From: a virus
Direction: 5' to 3' (one strand)
Virus record (IMG/VR): IMGVR_UViG_3300010354_000258
Coordinates: 1 to 35,559 of that record
Length of the DNA stretch: 35,559 nucleotides
Shown here one piece after another: positions 24,501 through 29,834 of this stretch. Under the pieces are notes generated by a model, which was not told the DNA's origin, made no database searches, and was given only the letters and a program-made list of their open reading frames with translations. The first letter of the stretch is position 1, and each line of letters begins with the position of its first letter. A program made the translations under genes and the position numbers.

Positions 24501-26260
24501 TGTGGAACAAGTTCACGGCCCGAGGCGTGATGTACGACTTCATTGCCAACAATCCGACCATCGACGGGCAGATGATCGCCATTCCCGCCAATGCTGTTCG
24601 GCGGTCGCAGGATCTGCAAGGCGGCGAGCAGAACTGGAGTCCGCCACTGGGCAAGGAGTGGGGCGCGTTGCAGGGCTTCCGCGTGCGCAAGGACGTGCTG
24701 GAGTTCGTGTCCAATGCGCAACAGGACGGCCCCATCCTGCAAATGCTGGAAGCGTCCAGCCGGGAATACAAGCGCACGCGCACGACGCTCAGTGTCAGCT
24801 ATGCGATGAACAACTTGCTGGGTAACGCCGCCATGTTGATGCTGAACGGCGGCCATTTAAGTGCGGTGCCGGAGGCAATGGGCATCCTGCTTGACCGGGG
24901 CGACCTATTCTTGGAGCTTCAGCGCAACGGCGGGTACGAAGGCACGACCTTCCAAGAGATGGTTCGGGAGCGTCAGCGGGCTGGCACCAATCTTCCTAGC
25001 CTTACCGAGAAGACGATGGACTTCGTGGGCGGGGCGATGGACCGAGCCACCAGCGGCCTCATCAAGGAAGTCAACAGCCGTCTTGGAGGCAAGCCGCAGA
25101 CCGCCGAGAACATCATGGCGACGATCCGGGATGTGGCCAGCACCGCTAACCCCACAGTCTTCAACAAGTTCGTGGACGACTTGTTCCGCACAGCACTGGC
25201 AGTCAGCGTGCTGAAGGAAGGTGGTTCCGTCCAAGGCGCTGCCCAGCGCATGCGGGAAGATATGTACAACGTGATGGTCCCGCGCACATCAGCGGGACGA
25301 CTCGCCAACGCAGTATTCCCGTGGGCGTCGTACCCGATGTGGGCGATTTCCAATACGCCTCGCGTCTTCTTGCAGAACTGGCACGTGGCCGGCGTCAACA
25401 CCTTGATGGCGGCAGCGGCGGCGGCCTTGACCGAGGCGCTGGCGTTTGGCGAAGAAGATGAGGAGGAGCGCAAGCGGCGGCGTGCCGCAGAAAAGGCCAG
25501 CGCCTATAACCAGACCAACATCCCATTCCTGCCGGAGCGTCTGTATCTTGGCAAGGACGTGACGATGGAGTTGGGCACGGCCAACCCGTTTGAACCCATT
25601 GCTCAAACAATCGAATTGGGCCGTCGATTTGCCGAGACTGGCGACCTCGGGGAGGCAATGGGCGCCTCGCAGGGCTTCCGGTTCCTGCCTGTACGTCCCT
25701 CTGGTCCGATTGTCGGTGCTGGGTTGCTGTTCCCCGGGGGTCGTAATCCAATGCAGCCGGACAAGCCTGCCCCGTCGGGACTGTCGGACTGGGCGTCATT
25801 CGCGGCTGAGGCAGCGTTCCCGAATCCGACCACGATTGCCCGTGGTCTGATGCGGCAGAACCTGCTGGGTGAACAGCCAGAACTGGAATCAGATGTGGCA
25901 GGTATTGAGCAGCCCAGCGGCCCCTCGGCAGCCCTGTTGCGCGGCCTTGGTCCCTTCAAGACGCGGAACTACGAGCGAGATGTAATGGGTCAGGTGGGTG
26001 CGCTGGGTCGCATCGAGAAGGAGATTCAGTTCCGGATCAACGATATCAACAACCGACTGAAGAACCCACAAAGCAAGAATCCACTGTCGCCCGAGGAGTA
26101 CGAGACCAAGTACATGGACCTGATTGACCTGAAGATGCGACTTCAAGCGCCGATTTACGCTAAGCTGGAGACGCTTGGTGCCATGACTGGCGGTGGCTCG
26201 TCTGGCGCGATTCGACAAGGGCTTGGTACTTCCCCGCCCGGCCCTTCTCCGTTAAGGTAG
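15578..26260 (+). CDS. Giant 3560-residue virion/polyvalent-type protein
   Basis: One uninterrupted 10.7-kb frame. The first 85 residues are Pro-rich. Hydrophobic Gly/Ala segments (about 254-308, 331-365, 453-475, 1588-1622, 2517-2558) could cross membranes after ejection. PEAPE-type linkers (about 805-845, 961-992) separate helical domains. Around residue 2059 RPVLYHNTTLDGF resembles the opening strand of ADP-ribosyltransferase-like domains, but no full catalytic triad is clear. Residues about 3068-3432 (NNLLGNAAML, FPWASYPMWAISNTP, IPFLPERLYLG) resemble the large-polyvalent-protein-associated domain LPD38. Such giants are packaged and injected with phage DNA. I found no lytic transglycosylase motif. 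It starts behind its own promoter and lacks a Shine-Dalgarno site. Gene reality is certain; domain calls are tentative. Confidence 0.8.
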   Translation: MRPNISPTPGDPGDLLATGSVGGLMPAVTPTPEPTPLFTPQPLTPPPGLAATPKATPTPAVPKPSPAPAPPKPLKSPAKPAAIDNVKLFDEAMTGVASRLRTSAKQAPYMQAMGDNLDELRKTTLGNRKDPRSLVKFGRTLGEYVNYVESTVLQQLDEQADLFDPAEFTKFRTNFTLGMEPLKNIARLALKSASPTFSPDVELTKAEQALMNWKVGAMASGMPLVTGTSYLAEKVTGEPFTTGPLFEPDPTIQGLGQLAGLTAELLGTRGVGVAATVASAPFRAVAGTGMLAGKLVGKGAEAILRKVAPNLAQKTIGGKAIIAPAAAQGARVAPGLVSDIAGVAGSGAAIAGMGALVPNLVETSRPMMTTYDPTSGQLIQERAPKKSAEEIRKTTLMGGVSAGLGRAALAPFAPATTKLGQAAQEVAEEAVSTVPDFVQAYLTGEPLDLVATMAGILASGPIGAAVGEAPAAGAADTTTTPPAPSEADLQNAVNSALGVGAVSPEPTAAPAPAAPRPVPPDVLRRVAATRASLEQQRTVYEAYLADPAAPEDAKTVVQATLEGIQQQLTRMDERLASFGIDPNNIQPPPAAVEAKGLTPPPASVSGGNVMFGLPRGGGNFPVQFADDVDKALYLLQSKQVGSQAKKKEILNWLMSVTGKTEAELLEASDLVRDQVALTAARRPKTELGPIVSPKSPITFQAPEAPATETTAGRVPPTPQAPAGQILIEDPVQLQFARKLVQRVRTGFKGVDTAEKGDRRLRRLVDDNGHTNASAADLKATYGFTDEDLAVLGLGQPGGAPPLPAQTMPTLPEAPEAPAAEAPVTPEAQAPEAAPVTPEAPAPAFNVDAYAKALADLVEAGDDAAFTQLTQTIPEGQEAAVNDALTAEMSARGLGEAEAAPAEAAPEALTPNTIEDYVRKFEAIRNTNVDEAIRLFNEALDKFGEDEWNRVYKASGTEVADQGQPAPPGVTPEAAPEAAPEPTEPEAPAVTAEDYREAMVAAAEANDPAALGRIVTDALKNNIPISEVRAIVQSLPPIQGDPQKAQQFAPDLSPAGERVYRAILAQVANEFRGMAMLDDTAIPRYLKRLSNAIVDPALRKAVMTLAKRAIEAVRAEARVAQSVPKASRLDEMAQASTENVLDLLPRLQGVSFETAVAQVEAYRREQQLQEVDRIRGIFTRASGIPDRIRDQVLRLLDPNNDDLINIAEAIGTGDIKIISKEGQPQRAKLKIDIDKALTFSKSERLPAVKTALKDLEKTFNAVMVRGGADSDDLVAALWQLKARQQEGNTYRLPFSTDNVFSSQRGYGPGLIRLDDDSLQAIVDADNPETQAARLEKARTQVGGSATPAERIQWTTRQIEEEKSQAAAARLILEYRQFLDDLLPTETETTFDAIEVPEPGELPPGAQMEEGPEVMEAPMPQRAPVPGAWWQSRMQALMDERNAKRQQREAMAGNARVPMAFSGRQFPPGFFARWNGNRNPEKSFLEIGTVEDEGSKTVGKLNVLTNPNDDGVHPWRYVDGTGKKTYGAMTPEEYGKLSDDLYEGGAQDMQQAAYMDMLRQRHATAQMQAQSDNPEVQAAIGRMKAALQRYMPGFLALVGIGAAAFAPEGTLPAMLLAGTVGAGQPDSVDLFKMLTTAEGRAAIKKDFTQFYTDLRVIAQAASNIQTLRPDLLKARPSDNFKAWAATFRGLLAAKEGRAFAQAVPTAALEGVYADYDFNHAFAVKPVLDPTDPSSAKPLPLYKQPRELFPTFPPADQLPDPAETSYIPGKRGAEDAKDDIDRAMGSIRSAQWVLSGVKNRLENDDKRAEKSRQKLGEAIAVVTAKYGIPSIQRPGSIDAFRRLVVATIQRRPDVMLGLERFGVFRSAMGLSQSLYLLPEDPALDDVEESAVALWNAFQGIDLDPSTLKIEGGAEVAAGDFITRLARAKQSLPPSINLGSADLLGRIKKVAQDLQDLDTSALGEVTRRNLVNQIKDWQALASIADVMAPVLEVADALKGTDLAQMHTWPAERELLLKQAERAESELQRARNTLLDMLTSSKVLGRYANPDRIDPRQTVPAHTRPVLYHNTTLDGFITMAALGEMGTLEPGNLAYGHSGMAFVPLVTRSQKEEEVTQLGLVSMSRRAKFLAPGLDKRPIRLRFNRDSLAQTYPITAYEWYRPKIQSTTFASEKASRLFENLARRDSGLLSREELEAYRNSTAAERAQLNTPVSSSDMGDYLWKVAFEGSGLQKPTPEEAARIAEQRRALEAEYVYPNMNMRDAFKVTTWDDIKWARMSQLKITDQLDTNMQSILEAAAQGKTHKYAPALYDLLVAYMGMPNFSTAQYALAMPYLTSYLDQLADQANMPRVSDPAFLAKYYRPGEAPPIAKTIILEYANQLDPPVKMPPQMGRYRGAGKMELRNEIKQEREALEKTGYRRSKLKFIPGTEKDENRREAEDAIQGPIMNWMQHVEGIDMPRAEYDYLRSEYDYLSQKANDPNFGALPDTTRNKILANANGIFQILTHPGLRVSKKKEDIGNLFAAAPVGLAGAEGAGVEGLAVGGAAFAYAMTPYLASAVEAVNNTAYMRKLESDLRASAAPVTPPSASPALAAPLPRTRLVSPVESVTADPAVEAALQQAQATAPKSAAARAARMVAGAAERVASPILRSVAGINRIVRTLGETAVAKTLSLFGAKLRTGINPDTLRSETGTAVADAIGRTADVMQTLGSNLWNAATGRQGLTVPKVLNDVRDQMHRMMAAGEQQAVRIEEYLATTYDTNTRALLETILDAGGDLPQPYASDDVLKAFVASLPTMANDLQTMGVLTKDQIARMDRLMVRSMSKRTPGDVAPIRDALLNLIDAAKGQAGPPDQSKFWMARGNRQNIPIAEFNKYAGRVVDPVTGKVSYDPWQVIQATPDTLTLRNSTGTVTVSNQFDKATGEIESANYVRYNPKTKQYENPWTEIRGDKSVMTAVRDWTPAELDNYGIVRDISTAAFKTLSMWNKFTARGVMYDFIANNPTIDGQMIAIPANAVRRSQDLQGGEQNWSPPLGKEWGALQGFRVRKDVLEFVSNAQQDGPILQMLEASSREYKRTRTTLSVSYAMNNLLGNAAMLMLNGGHLSAVPEAMGILLDRGDLFLELQRNGGYEGTTFQEMVRERQRAGTNLPSLTEKTMDFVGGAMDRATSGLIKEVNSRLGGKPQTAENIMATIRDVASTANPTVFNKFVDDLFRTALAVSVLKEGGSVQGAAQRMREDMYNVMVPRTSAGRLANAVFPWASYPMWAISNTPRVFLQNWHVAGVNTLMAAAAAALTEALAFGEEDEEERKRRRAAEKASAYNQTNIPFLPERLYLGKDVTMELGTANPFEPIAQTIELGRRFAETGDLGEAMGASQGFRFLPVRPSGPIVGAGLLFPGGRNPMQPDKPAPSGLSDWASFAAEAAFPNPTTIARGLMRQNLLGEQPELESDVAGIEQPSGPSAALLRGLGPFKTRNYERDVMGQVGALGRIEKEIQFRINDINNRLKNPQSKNPLSPEEYETKYMDLIDLKMRLQAPIYAKLETLGAMTGGGSSGAIRQGLGTSPPGPSPLR
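20770..20793 (+). repeat. 24-bp exact direct repeat read in two frames, copy 1
   Basis: Identical to 21011-21034, 241 bases further on. Here it is read to give S-S-A-K-P-L-P-L-Y. Because 241 is not a multiple of three, the second copy is read in another frame (L-G-E-A-I-A-V-V). The repeat lies at the start of a segment of the giant gene with lower GC and different codon choice. Confidence 0.85.
21011..21034 (+). repeat. 24-bp exact direct repeat read in two frames, copy 2
   Basis: Second copy of the 24-base sequence at 20770-20793, in a different codon frame of the giant gene, here encoding L-G-E-A-I-A-V-V. Identity in two frames cannot be explained by protein conservation. Confidence 0.85.
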
Positions 26261-26264
26261 AAAC

Positions 26265-26543
26265 ATGTCCGACGAAGCATTGGTGATCACCCGGCAGGAG
26301 TGGCAATCCTTGCAGGAGAAGCTGAACCGTATCGAAGCCGCCATAACTGGCGGCCTTGATGGGGCTAGCGGCGGCCTGCGCGGGCGTGTGGAAGGCATCG
26401 AGCGTGAAGTGTCGGCGGTACGCGCACAGGTTGCAGCGCTGGAAGAAAGCCGCCGTTGGGTTGTGCGATTGGTGTCGGGTGCGGTTCTGACCACGGTGGT
26501 ATCGGCAATCATTGCCGCCATTCAGATGATGGGTAAGCACTGA
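26265..26543 (+). CDS. Small coiled-coil/transmembrane lysis protein (XhlA/holin-like)
   Basis: A 92-residue protein with AAGG a few bases before its ATG and a TGATG overlap with the endolysin gene. Residues 10-64 form an amphipathic helix with a Gly-rich break (29-40), and residues about 66-88 form one membrane span (VVRLVSGAVLTTVVSAII) with a short charged tail. Length and layout match XhlA-type holin accessory proteins. Placement directly before a cell-wall peptidase supports a role in membrane lesion formation. It could alternatively be a minor virion membrane protein. Confidence 0.7.
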   Translation: MSDEALVITRQEWQSLQEKLNRIEAAITGGLDGASGGLRGRVEGIEREVSAVRAQVAALEESRRWVVRLVSGAVLTTVVSAIIAAIQMMGKH

Positions 26544-27004
26544 TGGCCAAGCTGTCCGAGAACTTTGGCCTGCACGAGTTCCTTGCCCACGACGATCCGA
26601 ACAAGCCTGACCTCGTGGCCATGCGGTATCTGGCCCAGCTTTGCGAGGATGTGCTGGAGCCTTTGCGGGCACACCTGAAGTCGCCTATCATCATTACGTC
26701 CGGGTTTCGGAGCCCGAGCCATAATGCCAAGATCGGCGGTGCCAAGAACTCCCTCCACACGACAGGGATGGCTGCTGATATTGCTGTTGGGCAGCTTGAT
26801 AAGCAGATCCGTGTGGCTGCATTTCTGTCAAAGATTCCAGAAGTCGGCGGCATCGGTTTGTACGAAGCCAAGGGCATCATCCATGTTGATATCCGCCCCC
26901 ACGTCGGTGTCCCGGCGACGTGGCTGGAACGCGCCGATGGCAAGTATGTTCCCCTACCCCTGACACTCAAGGCCCGTATCAAGCTGGCCGGAGGCAAGGT
27001 CTGA
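26543..27004 (+). CDS. M15-family D-Ala-D-Ala carboxypeptidase-type endolysin
   Basis: A 153-residue protein with the zinc peptidase motifs of family M15 (Peptidase_M15_3 type). It has SGFRSPSHN at 53-61, SLHTTGMAAD with predicted zinc ligands His72 and Asp79, and HVD with His114. It should cut peptide cross-links of peptidoglycan at the end of infection. There is no signal peptide, so it needs the neighbouring membrane proteins for release. Length is typical of single-domain phage M15 endolysins. Start overlaps the upstream stop and its stop overlaps the next ATG (TGATG both sides), forming a compact lysis operon. Confidence 0.93.
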   Translation: MAKLSENFGLHEFLAHDDPNKPDLVAMRYLAQLCEDVLEPLRAHLKSPIIITSGFRSPSHNAKIGGAKNSLHTTGMAADIAVGQLDKQIRVAAFLSKIPEVGGIGLYEAKGIIHVDIRPHVGVPATWLERADGKYVPLPLTLKARIKLAGGKV

Positions 27005-27345
27005 TGGATATTGGAAACCTGCTGGCCAGCGGTGTGATGTGGTTGGTGCAGCAGCCCGCAGTTCAGGGCGCGGCTGTTGCAGCGGTCACGGAAGTGGTGA
27101 AGAAGTCCCCGGTAGGGCCGACTGGTGGGCCGGGTATTCGTGCGGTAGCTGCTGTGCTGGCTATCGCATCGGCGTTTGCGTCTGCGGCTGCCGCAGGCGA
27201 CGTGAAGGCCGTCGATCCTGCCGTGGTCGGGGAACACCTGACCGAGGCCCTGTCGGCGTTCCTCGCGGCTGTGGGTGCGTGGCAGTTGGCCACCAAGAAG
27301 CCCAAGCCCCCGGCTGCGGAGGAGCCGGTCATCAACCCCTCCTGA
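27004..27345 (+). CDS. Putative holin, two membrane segments
   Basis: A 113-residue protein starting at a TGATG overlap with the endolysin gene. It has a hydrophobic Ala/Val-rich segment at about 44-65 (IRAVAAVLAIASAFASAAAAG) and a second at about 80-97 (TEALSAFLAAVGAWQLA), with a weaker N-terminal amphipathic stretch. The C-terminus is Lys/Pro-rich and polar. This layout fits a small phage holin that forms pores at a set time. Paired with the coiled-coil/TM protein on the other side of the endolysin, one may be holin and the other antiholin or accessory; which is which cannot be told. Confidence 0.65.
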   Translation: MDIGNLLASGVMWLVQQPAVQGAAVAAVTEVVKKSPVGPTGGPGIRAVAAVLAIASAFASAAAAGDVKAVDPAVVGEHLTEALSAFLAAVGAWQLATKKPKPPAAEEPVINPS

Positions 27346-27731
27346 TGGCCGGCACCGCCAAGAAGACCAATCCCGCCCTGTGGGAAAAGGCCAAGGCCCA
27401 AGCCAAGGCCAAGATGGGCGGCGAGCATAGCGCCCGTGCGATGCAGCTTGCCGTCCAGATGTACAAGAAGCAGGGCGGCGGTTACGTCGGGGCCAAGTCG
27501 AAGGACAACAAGCTGTCCAAGTGGACCCGCGAGGACTGGGGCTACAGTTCCAAGAAGCAGGAAGGCGAAGGCCGGTACCTGCCGAAGAAGGCTTGGTCCA
27601 AACTGAGTGCGGGCGAAAAGGCAGCAACCAATGCCGCGAAGAAGAAAGGCACGGCAGAGGGCAAACAGTTCGTCCCGCAGCCCAAGAAGATCGCCAAGAA
27701 AGCAGCGGCGGTCCGCAAGCGGATTCCGTGA
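27345..27731 (+). CDS. Basic protein, DUF5872-like
   Basis: The ATG at 27345 overlaps the previous stop; the longer frame upstream is rejected because it shadows the holin gene. The 128-residue product is very Lys-rich. Its centre reads KLSKWTREDWGYSS, then RYLPKKAWSKLSAGEKAATN and FVPQPKKIAKKA. This W-x3-DWGY / YLPK / LS-x2-E-K-A pattern resembles a small conserved family of viral basic proteins (DUF5872 as I recall it), whose function is unknown. It may bind nucleic acid. It is the first of a series of basic proteins. Confidence 0.7.
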   Translation: MAGTAKKTNPALWEKAKAQAKAKMGGEHSARAMQLAVQMYKKQGGGYVGAKSKDNKLSKWTREDWGYSSKKQEGEGRYLPKKAWSKLSAGEKAATNAAKKKGTAEGKQFVPQPKKIAKKAAAVRKRIP

Positions 27732-27745
27732 TGAGTACCACGATG

Positions 27746-27788
27746 AAGACCCCGCCGATTCCTGTGCCTGACGGCTCGGCGGGGTCTT
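27746..27788. terminator. Bidirectional-type hairpin terminator
   Basis: Arms 27746-27758 and 27776-27788 form a perfect 13-bp GC-rich stem (AAGACCCCGCCGA with its complement) around a 17-base loop. The ends are AA and TT, followed on the + strand by GTCGTCCTT. It sits in the 149-base gap after the DUF5872-like gene, the longest gap of the late region, and probably ends transcription of the lysis part or separates it from the small basic-protein genes. The T-rich tail is short, so strength is uncertain. Apart from this hairpin and a ribosome site near its right end I see nothing in the gap. Confidence 0.7.
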
Positions 27789-27880
27789 GTCGTCCTTCTC
27801 TGCGGCTTACCGCGCCCGCCCTGATAGTTGGAAATCGTCGGCAGGGACACAGTTCGTCGGACAGCACAAGGATAGCATAG

Positions 27881-28237
27881 ATGCCTAAGAAGAAGCCCAC
27901 GGCGGCGGAAGTCTACAAGAAGTACGACGCCCGCACGAACAAGAACATGGCGGAGCATAACGCCAAGGGCGGCAGCGTGCGCCAGCCTGTGCGAAACGCT
28001 GCCGGTGCCAGCACAAATGACTTGTATGACCGGGCCAAGTTCGGTTATCGTAAGGCAGTACAGGCTCTGAAGGGTCAGCCGTTGCAGGACAAGAACGGCA
28101 ACCCGACCCCGGCGGCGATGCAGTTCAAGCGGTGGGATTACCCCATCCCCAAGAACAGCGGCGACTTGTCCAAGATCAAGGCCCAAGCGGAACGGGCCAA
28201 GCTCAAGTATGGGCCGAAGCCCAAGGGGAAGAAGTAA
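27881..28237 (+). CDS. Small basic protein of unknown function
   Basis: A 118-residue protein with AAGGAT upstream of its ATG. It is rich in Lys, Ala, Pro and Asn throughout, with no membrane segment. A central part (about 45-95: STNDLYDRAKFGYRKAVQAL, then RWDYPIPKNSGDL) looks folded and helical; the ends are basic and probably disordered. First gene after the hairpin terminator and second member of the basic-protein series. Its stop overlaps the next start (TAATG). No known family recognised. Confidence 0.65.
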   Translation: MPKKKPTAAEVYKKYDARTNKNMAEHNAKGGSVRQPVRNAAGASTNDLYDRAKFGYRKAVQALKGQPLQDKNGNPTPAAMQFKRWDYPIPKNSGDLSKIKAQAERAKLKYGPKPKGKK

Positions 28238-29010
28238 TGGCTAAGAACATGCCGCCTGAAAAGCCCGCTGCCAAGAGTGCGCCGGCAAAGCCTGCTGCAA
28301 AGAGTGCGCCGGCAAAGCCTGCTGCAAAGAGTGCGCCGGCAAAGCCTGCTGCAAAGAGTGCGCCGGCAAAGCCTGCTGCAAAGCCTGTTGCCAAGAAGTT
28401 GCCTACGGCGACAGCTAAGGCACTTAAGTCACGCATCAGCAAGATGGAGAGGACCCGCGCCTACATGCCCGCAGGCCCAATCGGACAGGAAGAGATTCAG
28501 AAAGTACGTCTTGAGCCGGTGGGAAAGCGCAAACTCACTAAGGGCGAATTTTCTGATTATTCGCCTACAACCGGCAAGCCAGTAACTGTTAAGCCGCTTA
28601 AGGCCCGTGCGCGGGCAGCGTCTGAGCCAGCGATGGTCAAAAAGTTGGATCGTTTGATCGGCGGCACCCGTCCGGGCAAGCCTAGAAAATTTGACGTAAC
28701 CGGAGACAAAATGTTTAAGGAGCAATTGCTAAAGCGCAAGGATACTCGCCCGTATATCGAGCAGGAGTTTGACAAACTAAAGTATGGCCAAGGGGAATAT
28801 GACCCCAAGACGAGGAGTATGGCATACGGATTGCGGCCTGAGACGAAGAACATCGACAACGACACCCTGCGGAAAATGGCTAAGGAAAACGCCGCGACCC
28901 GGTGGATGAAGGAGTTGGGGCTACTGAAGTCACGCCCGTCTGGCGGCGGTGGCGGCGGTGGTGGCGGTATGGGTCCCGGTCGTATGGGCAAGCCCCAGCC
29001 CCGTCCGTGA
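28237..29010 (+). CDS. Histone H1-like Lys/Ala/Pro-repeat protein with Gly-rich tail
   Basis: Starts at a TAATG overlap; 257 residues. Residues 11-50 are nine-residue AAKSAPAKP repeats of the kind seen in H1-like tails. A charged middle (about 60-230) has no motif I know and uses more AT-rich codons than its neighbours. A run of nine glycines precedes the end GMGPGRMGKPQPRP. It is strongly basic. The repeat tail suggests non-specific DNA or RNA binding, for example packaging or masking DNA; the middle domain could instead give a specific role. Context: central member of the basic small-protein cluster. Confidence 0.7.
   Translation: MAKNMPPEKPAAKSAPAKPAAKSAPAKPAAKSAPAKPAAKSAPAKPAAKPVAKKLPTATAKALKSRISKMERTRAYMPAGPIGQEEIQKVRLEPVGKRKLTKGEFSDYSPTTGKPVTVKPLKARARAASEPAMVKKLDRLIGGTRPGKPRKFDVTGDKMFKEQLLKRKDTRPYIEQEFDKLKYGQGEYDPKTRSMAYGLRPETKNIDNDTLRKMAKENAATRWMKELGLLKSRPSGGGGGGGGGMGPGRMGKPQPRP
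28267..28386 (+). repeat. 27-bp near-perfect tandem repeat
   Basis: Units at 28267-28293 (one base different), 28294-28320, 28321-28347 and 28348-28374 are otherwise identical, followed by a 12-base partial unit. Each encodes AAKSAPAKP. Identity at third positions means recent slippage or recombination, so copy number may vary between isolates. Confidence 0.9.
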
Positions 29011-29021
29011 GGAGTAACGAA

Positions 29022-29279
29022 ATGCCCGGTAAGAAGATGCCGCCCAAGAAGGGCCTCGGCCTGATGATCATGATCGGCATGGGCAAGCCCAAGGGAAAGA
29101 TGGGCAAGCCGATGAAGGATGACGACGAGTCGCCGGCCATGGAGCGCAAGGAAATGGCGATGCTGAAGAAGGCTATGAAGAAGCCTATGGCAAAGAAGCC
29201 GGCAGCCAAGAAGCCGGGTGGGATCAAGACAATGCCGAAGGGCAAGCCCGGCTCGGGCTCGCAGGGGAGGGGATACTGA
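29022..29279 (+). CDS. Met/Lys-rich small protein
   Basis: An 85-residue protein starting at ATG 29022 behind GAGGAGT. It consists largely of Lys, Met, Gly and Pro (about 13 Met), with KKMPPKK, MIGMGKPKGKMGKP and LKKAMKKPMAKKPAAKKP runs and one acidic DDDE patch. A short hydrophobic stretch (LGLMIMIGMG, 12-21) is too short for a normal membrane span. Composition suggests a disordered, nucleic-acid-binding or metal-interacting peptide. Its stop overlaps the next ATG (TGATG). Real gene status is supported by the ribosome site and tight coupling. Confidence 0.65.
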   Translation: MPGKKMPPKKGLGLMIMIGMGKPKGKMGKPMKDDDESPAMERKEMAMLKKAMKKPMAKKPAAKKPGGIKTMPKGKPGSGSQGRGY

Positions 29280-29455
29280 TGTACGGCAAGGCTGGCAAGA
29301 TGCCGAAGATGAAGAAGGACAAGGGGATGCCTGCGGTGTCCTCGTCCAAGCCGGGCTCGACCCCTGAGCAGGGCACGATGTACCGGATGGGTGTCGCCAA
29401 GATGCCCAAGGAAATGAAGATGAACGGCAAGCCGCGTCCCGGCATGGAAATGTAG
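29279..29455 (+). CDS. Met/Lys-rich micro-protein
   Basis: A 58-residue frame starting at the TGATG overlap. It has 11 Met and 11 Lys residues, including GKMPKMKKDKGMP, KMPKEMKM and the end PGMEM. It is related in composition and in the GKMPK/GKP motifs to the gene just upstream, so the pair may be diverged copies. No fold is evident. Too short for most ORF cut-offs, but overlap coupling on the left and a two-base gap to the next start support translation. Confidence 0.6.
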   Translation: MYGKAGKMPKMKKDKGMPAVSSSKPGSTPEQGTMYRMGVAKMPKEMKMNGKPRPGMEM

Positions 29456-29457
29456 GG

Positions 29458-29637
29458 ATGAAGGCCAAGAAGGGAATGGGCTTCAAGGCGGCTCAGAAGG
29501 GCATTGCCAAGAAGCAGGGCATCTCGATGGACCGAGCAGGTGCTATTCTGGCTGCCGGGGCACGCAAGGCCAGTCCTGCTGCCAAGAGAGCCAACCCGAA
29601 CCTGATGAAGGTCAAGGGCGTCAAGAAGGGTAAGTGA
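29458..29637 (+). CDS. Small basic phage protein (KxG..A..IL..G..KAS motif)
   Basis: A 59-residue protein whose ATG lies two bases after the previous stop. It reads FKAAQKGIAKKQGISMDRA, then AILAAGARKASPAAKRAN and PNLMKVKG. I recall this IA-x-K-x-GIS / AILA / KAS-x2-AK / NP-x-L-x-x-VKG pattern as a recurrent short phage protein of unknown function. It is probably a compact basic helical protein. Its stop overlaps the next ATG. Confidence 0.68.
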   Translation: MKAKKGMGFKAAQKGIAKKQGISMDRAGAILAAGARKASPAAKRANPNLMKVKGVKKGK

Positions 29638-29834
29638 TGCGGATCATCTGCACCGGCATCGGTAAGGGCCACGACCAGCAGCCCGGCACGCTGCGCATCT
29701 CGTTCGAGGATGTGCTGCCGCCTTACGCCACGGTCCTGACCCTTACCGTGCCGACTGCCGATGTCGGGAAGTTTCAGGTCGGGGCGTTCTACGACCTGCC
29801 CGAGCCCGTCATCGCAGCGCCTGCCGAAGCGTGA
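29637..29834 (+). CDS. Hypothetical small protein
   Basis: A 65-residue frame that starts at ATG 29637 in a TGATG overlap (an in-frame GTG one codon earlier is possible). Residues 1-55 alternate polar and hydrophobic residues and look like a small beta domain; the tail is Ala/Pro-rich. In contrast to its neighbours it is acidic rather than basic. No family recognised. Translation coupling at both ends supports it. Confidence 0.6.
   Translation: MRIICTGIGKGHDQQPGTLRISFEDVLPPYATVLTLTVPTADVGKFQVGAFYDLPEPVIAAPAEA

Noticed and set aside
24017-24856. 279-residue antisense frame (-) under the giant gene
   Set aside because: No start signal and no recognisable domain; the opposite frame is part of an uninterrupted 3560-residue gene.
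26223-26264. Possible second leaderless promoter before the coiled-coil/TM lysis gene
   Set aside because: TTGGTA and TAAGGT are 24 bases apart, too far for a sigma70 promoter; AAGG works as a normal ribosome site.
27731-27880. Possible 49-residue + strand gene after the DUF5872-like gene
   Set aside because: The frame is mostly the terminator hairpin, has no ribosome site and encodes low-information sequence; treated as intergenic.
26509-27900. 463-residue antisense frame (-) across the lysis cassette
   Set aside because: Covers four coupled + strand genes and a terminator; Arg/Ser/Pro-rich shadow sequence without motifs.
28267-28386. Repeat array considered as CRISPR
   Set aside because: Units are contiguous 27-bp coding repeats without spacers.
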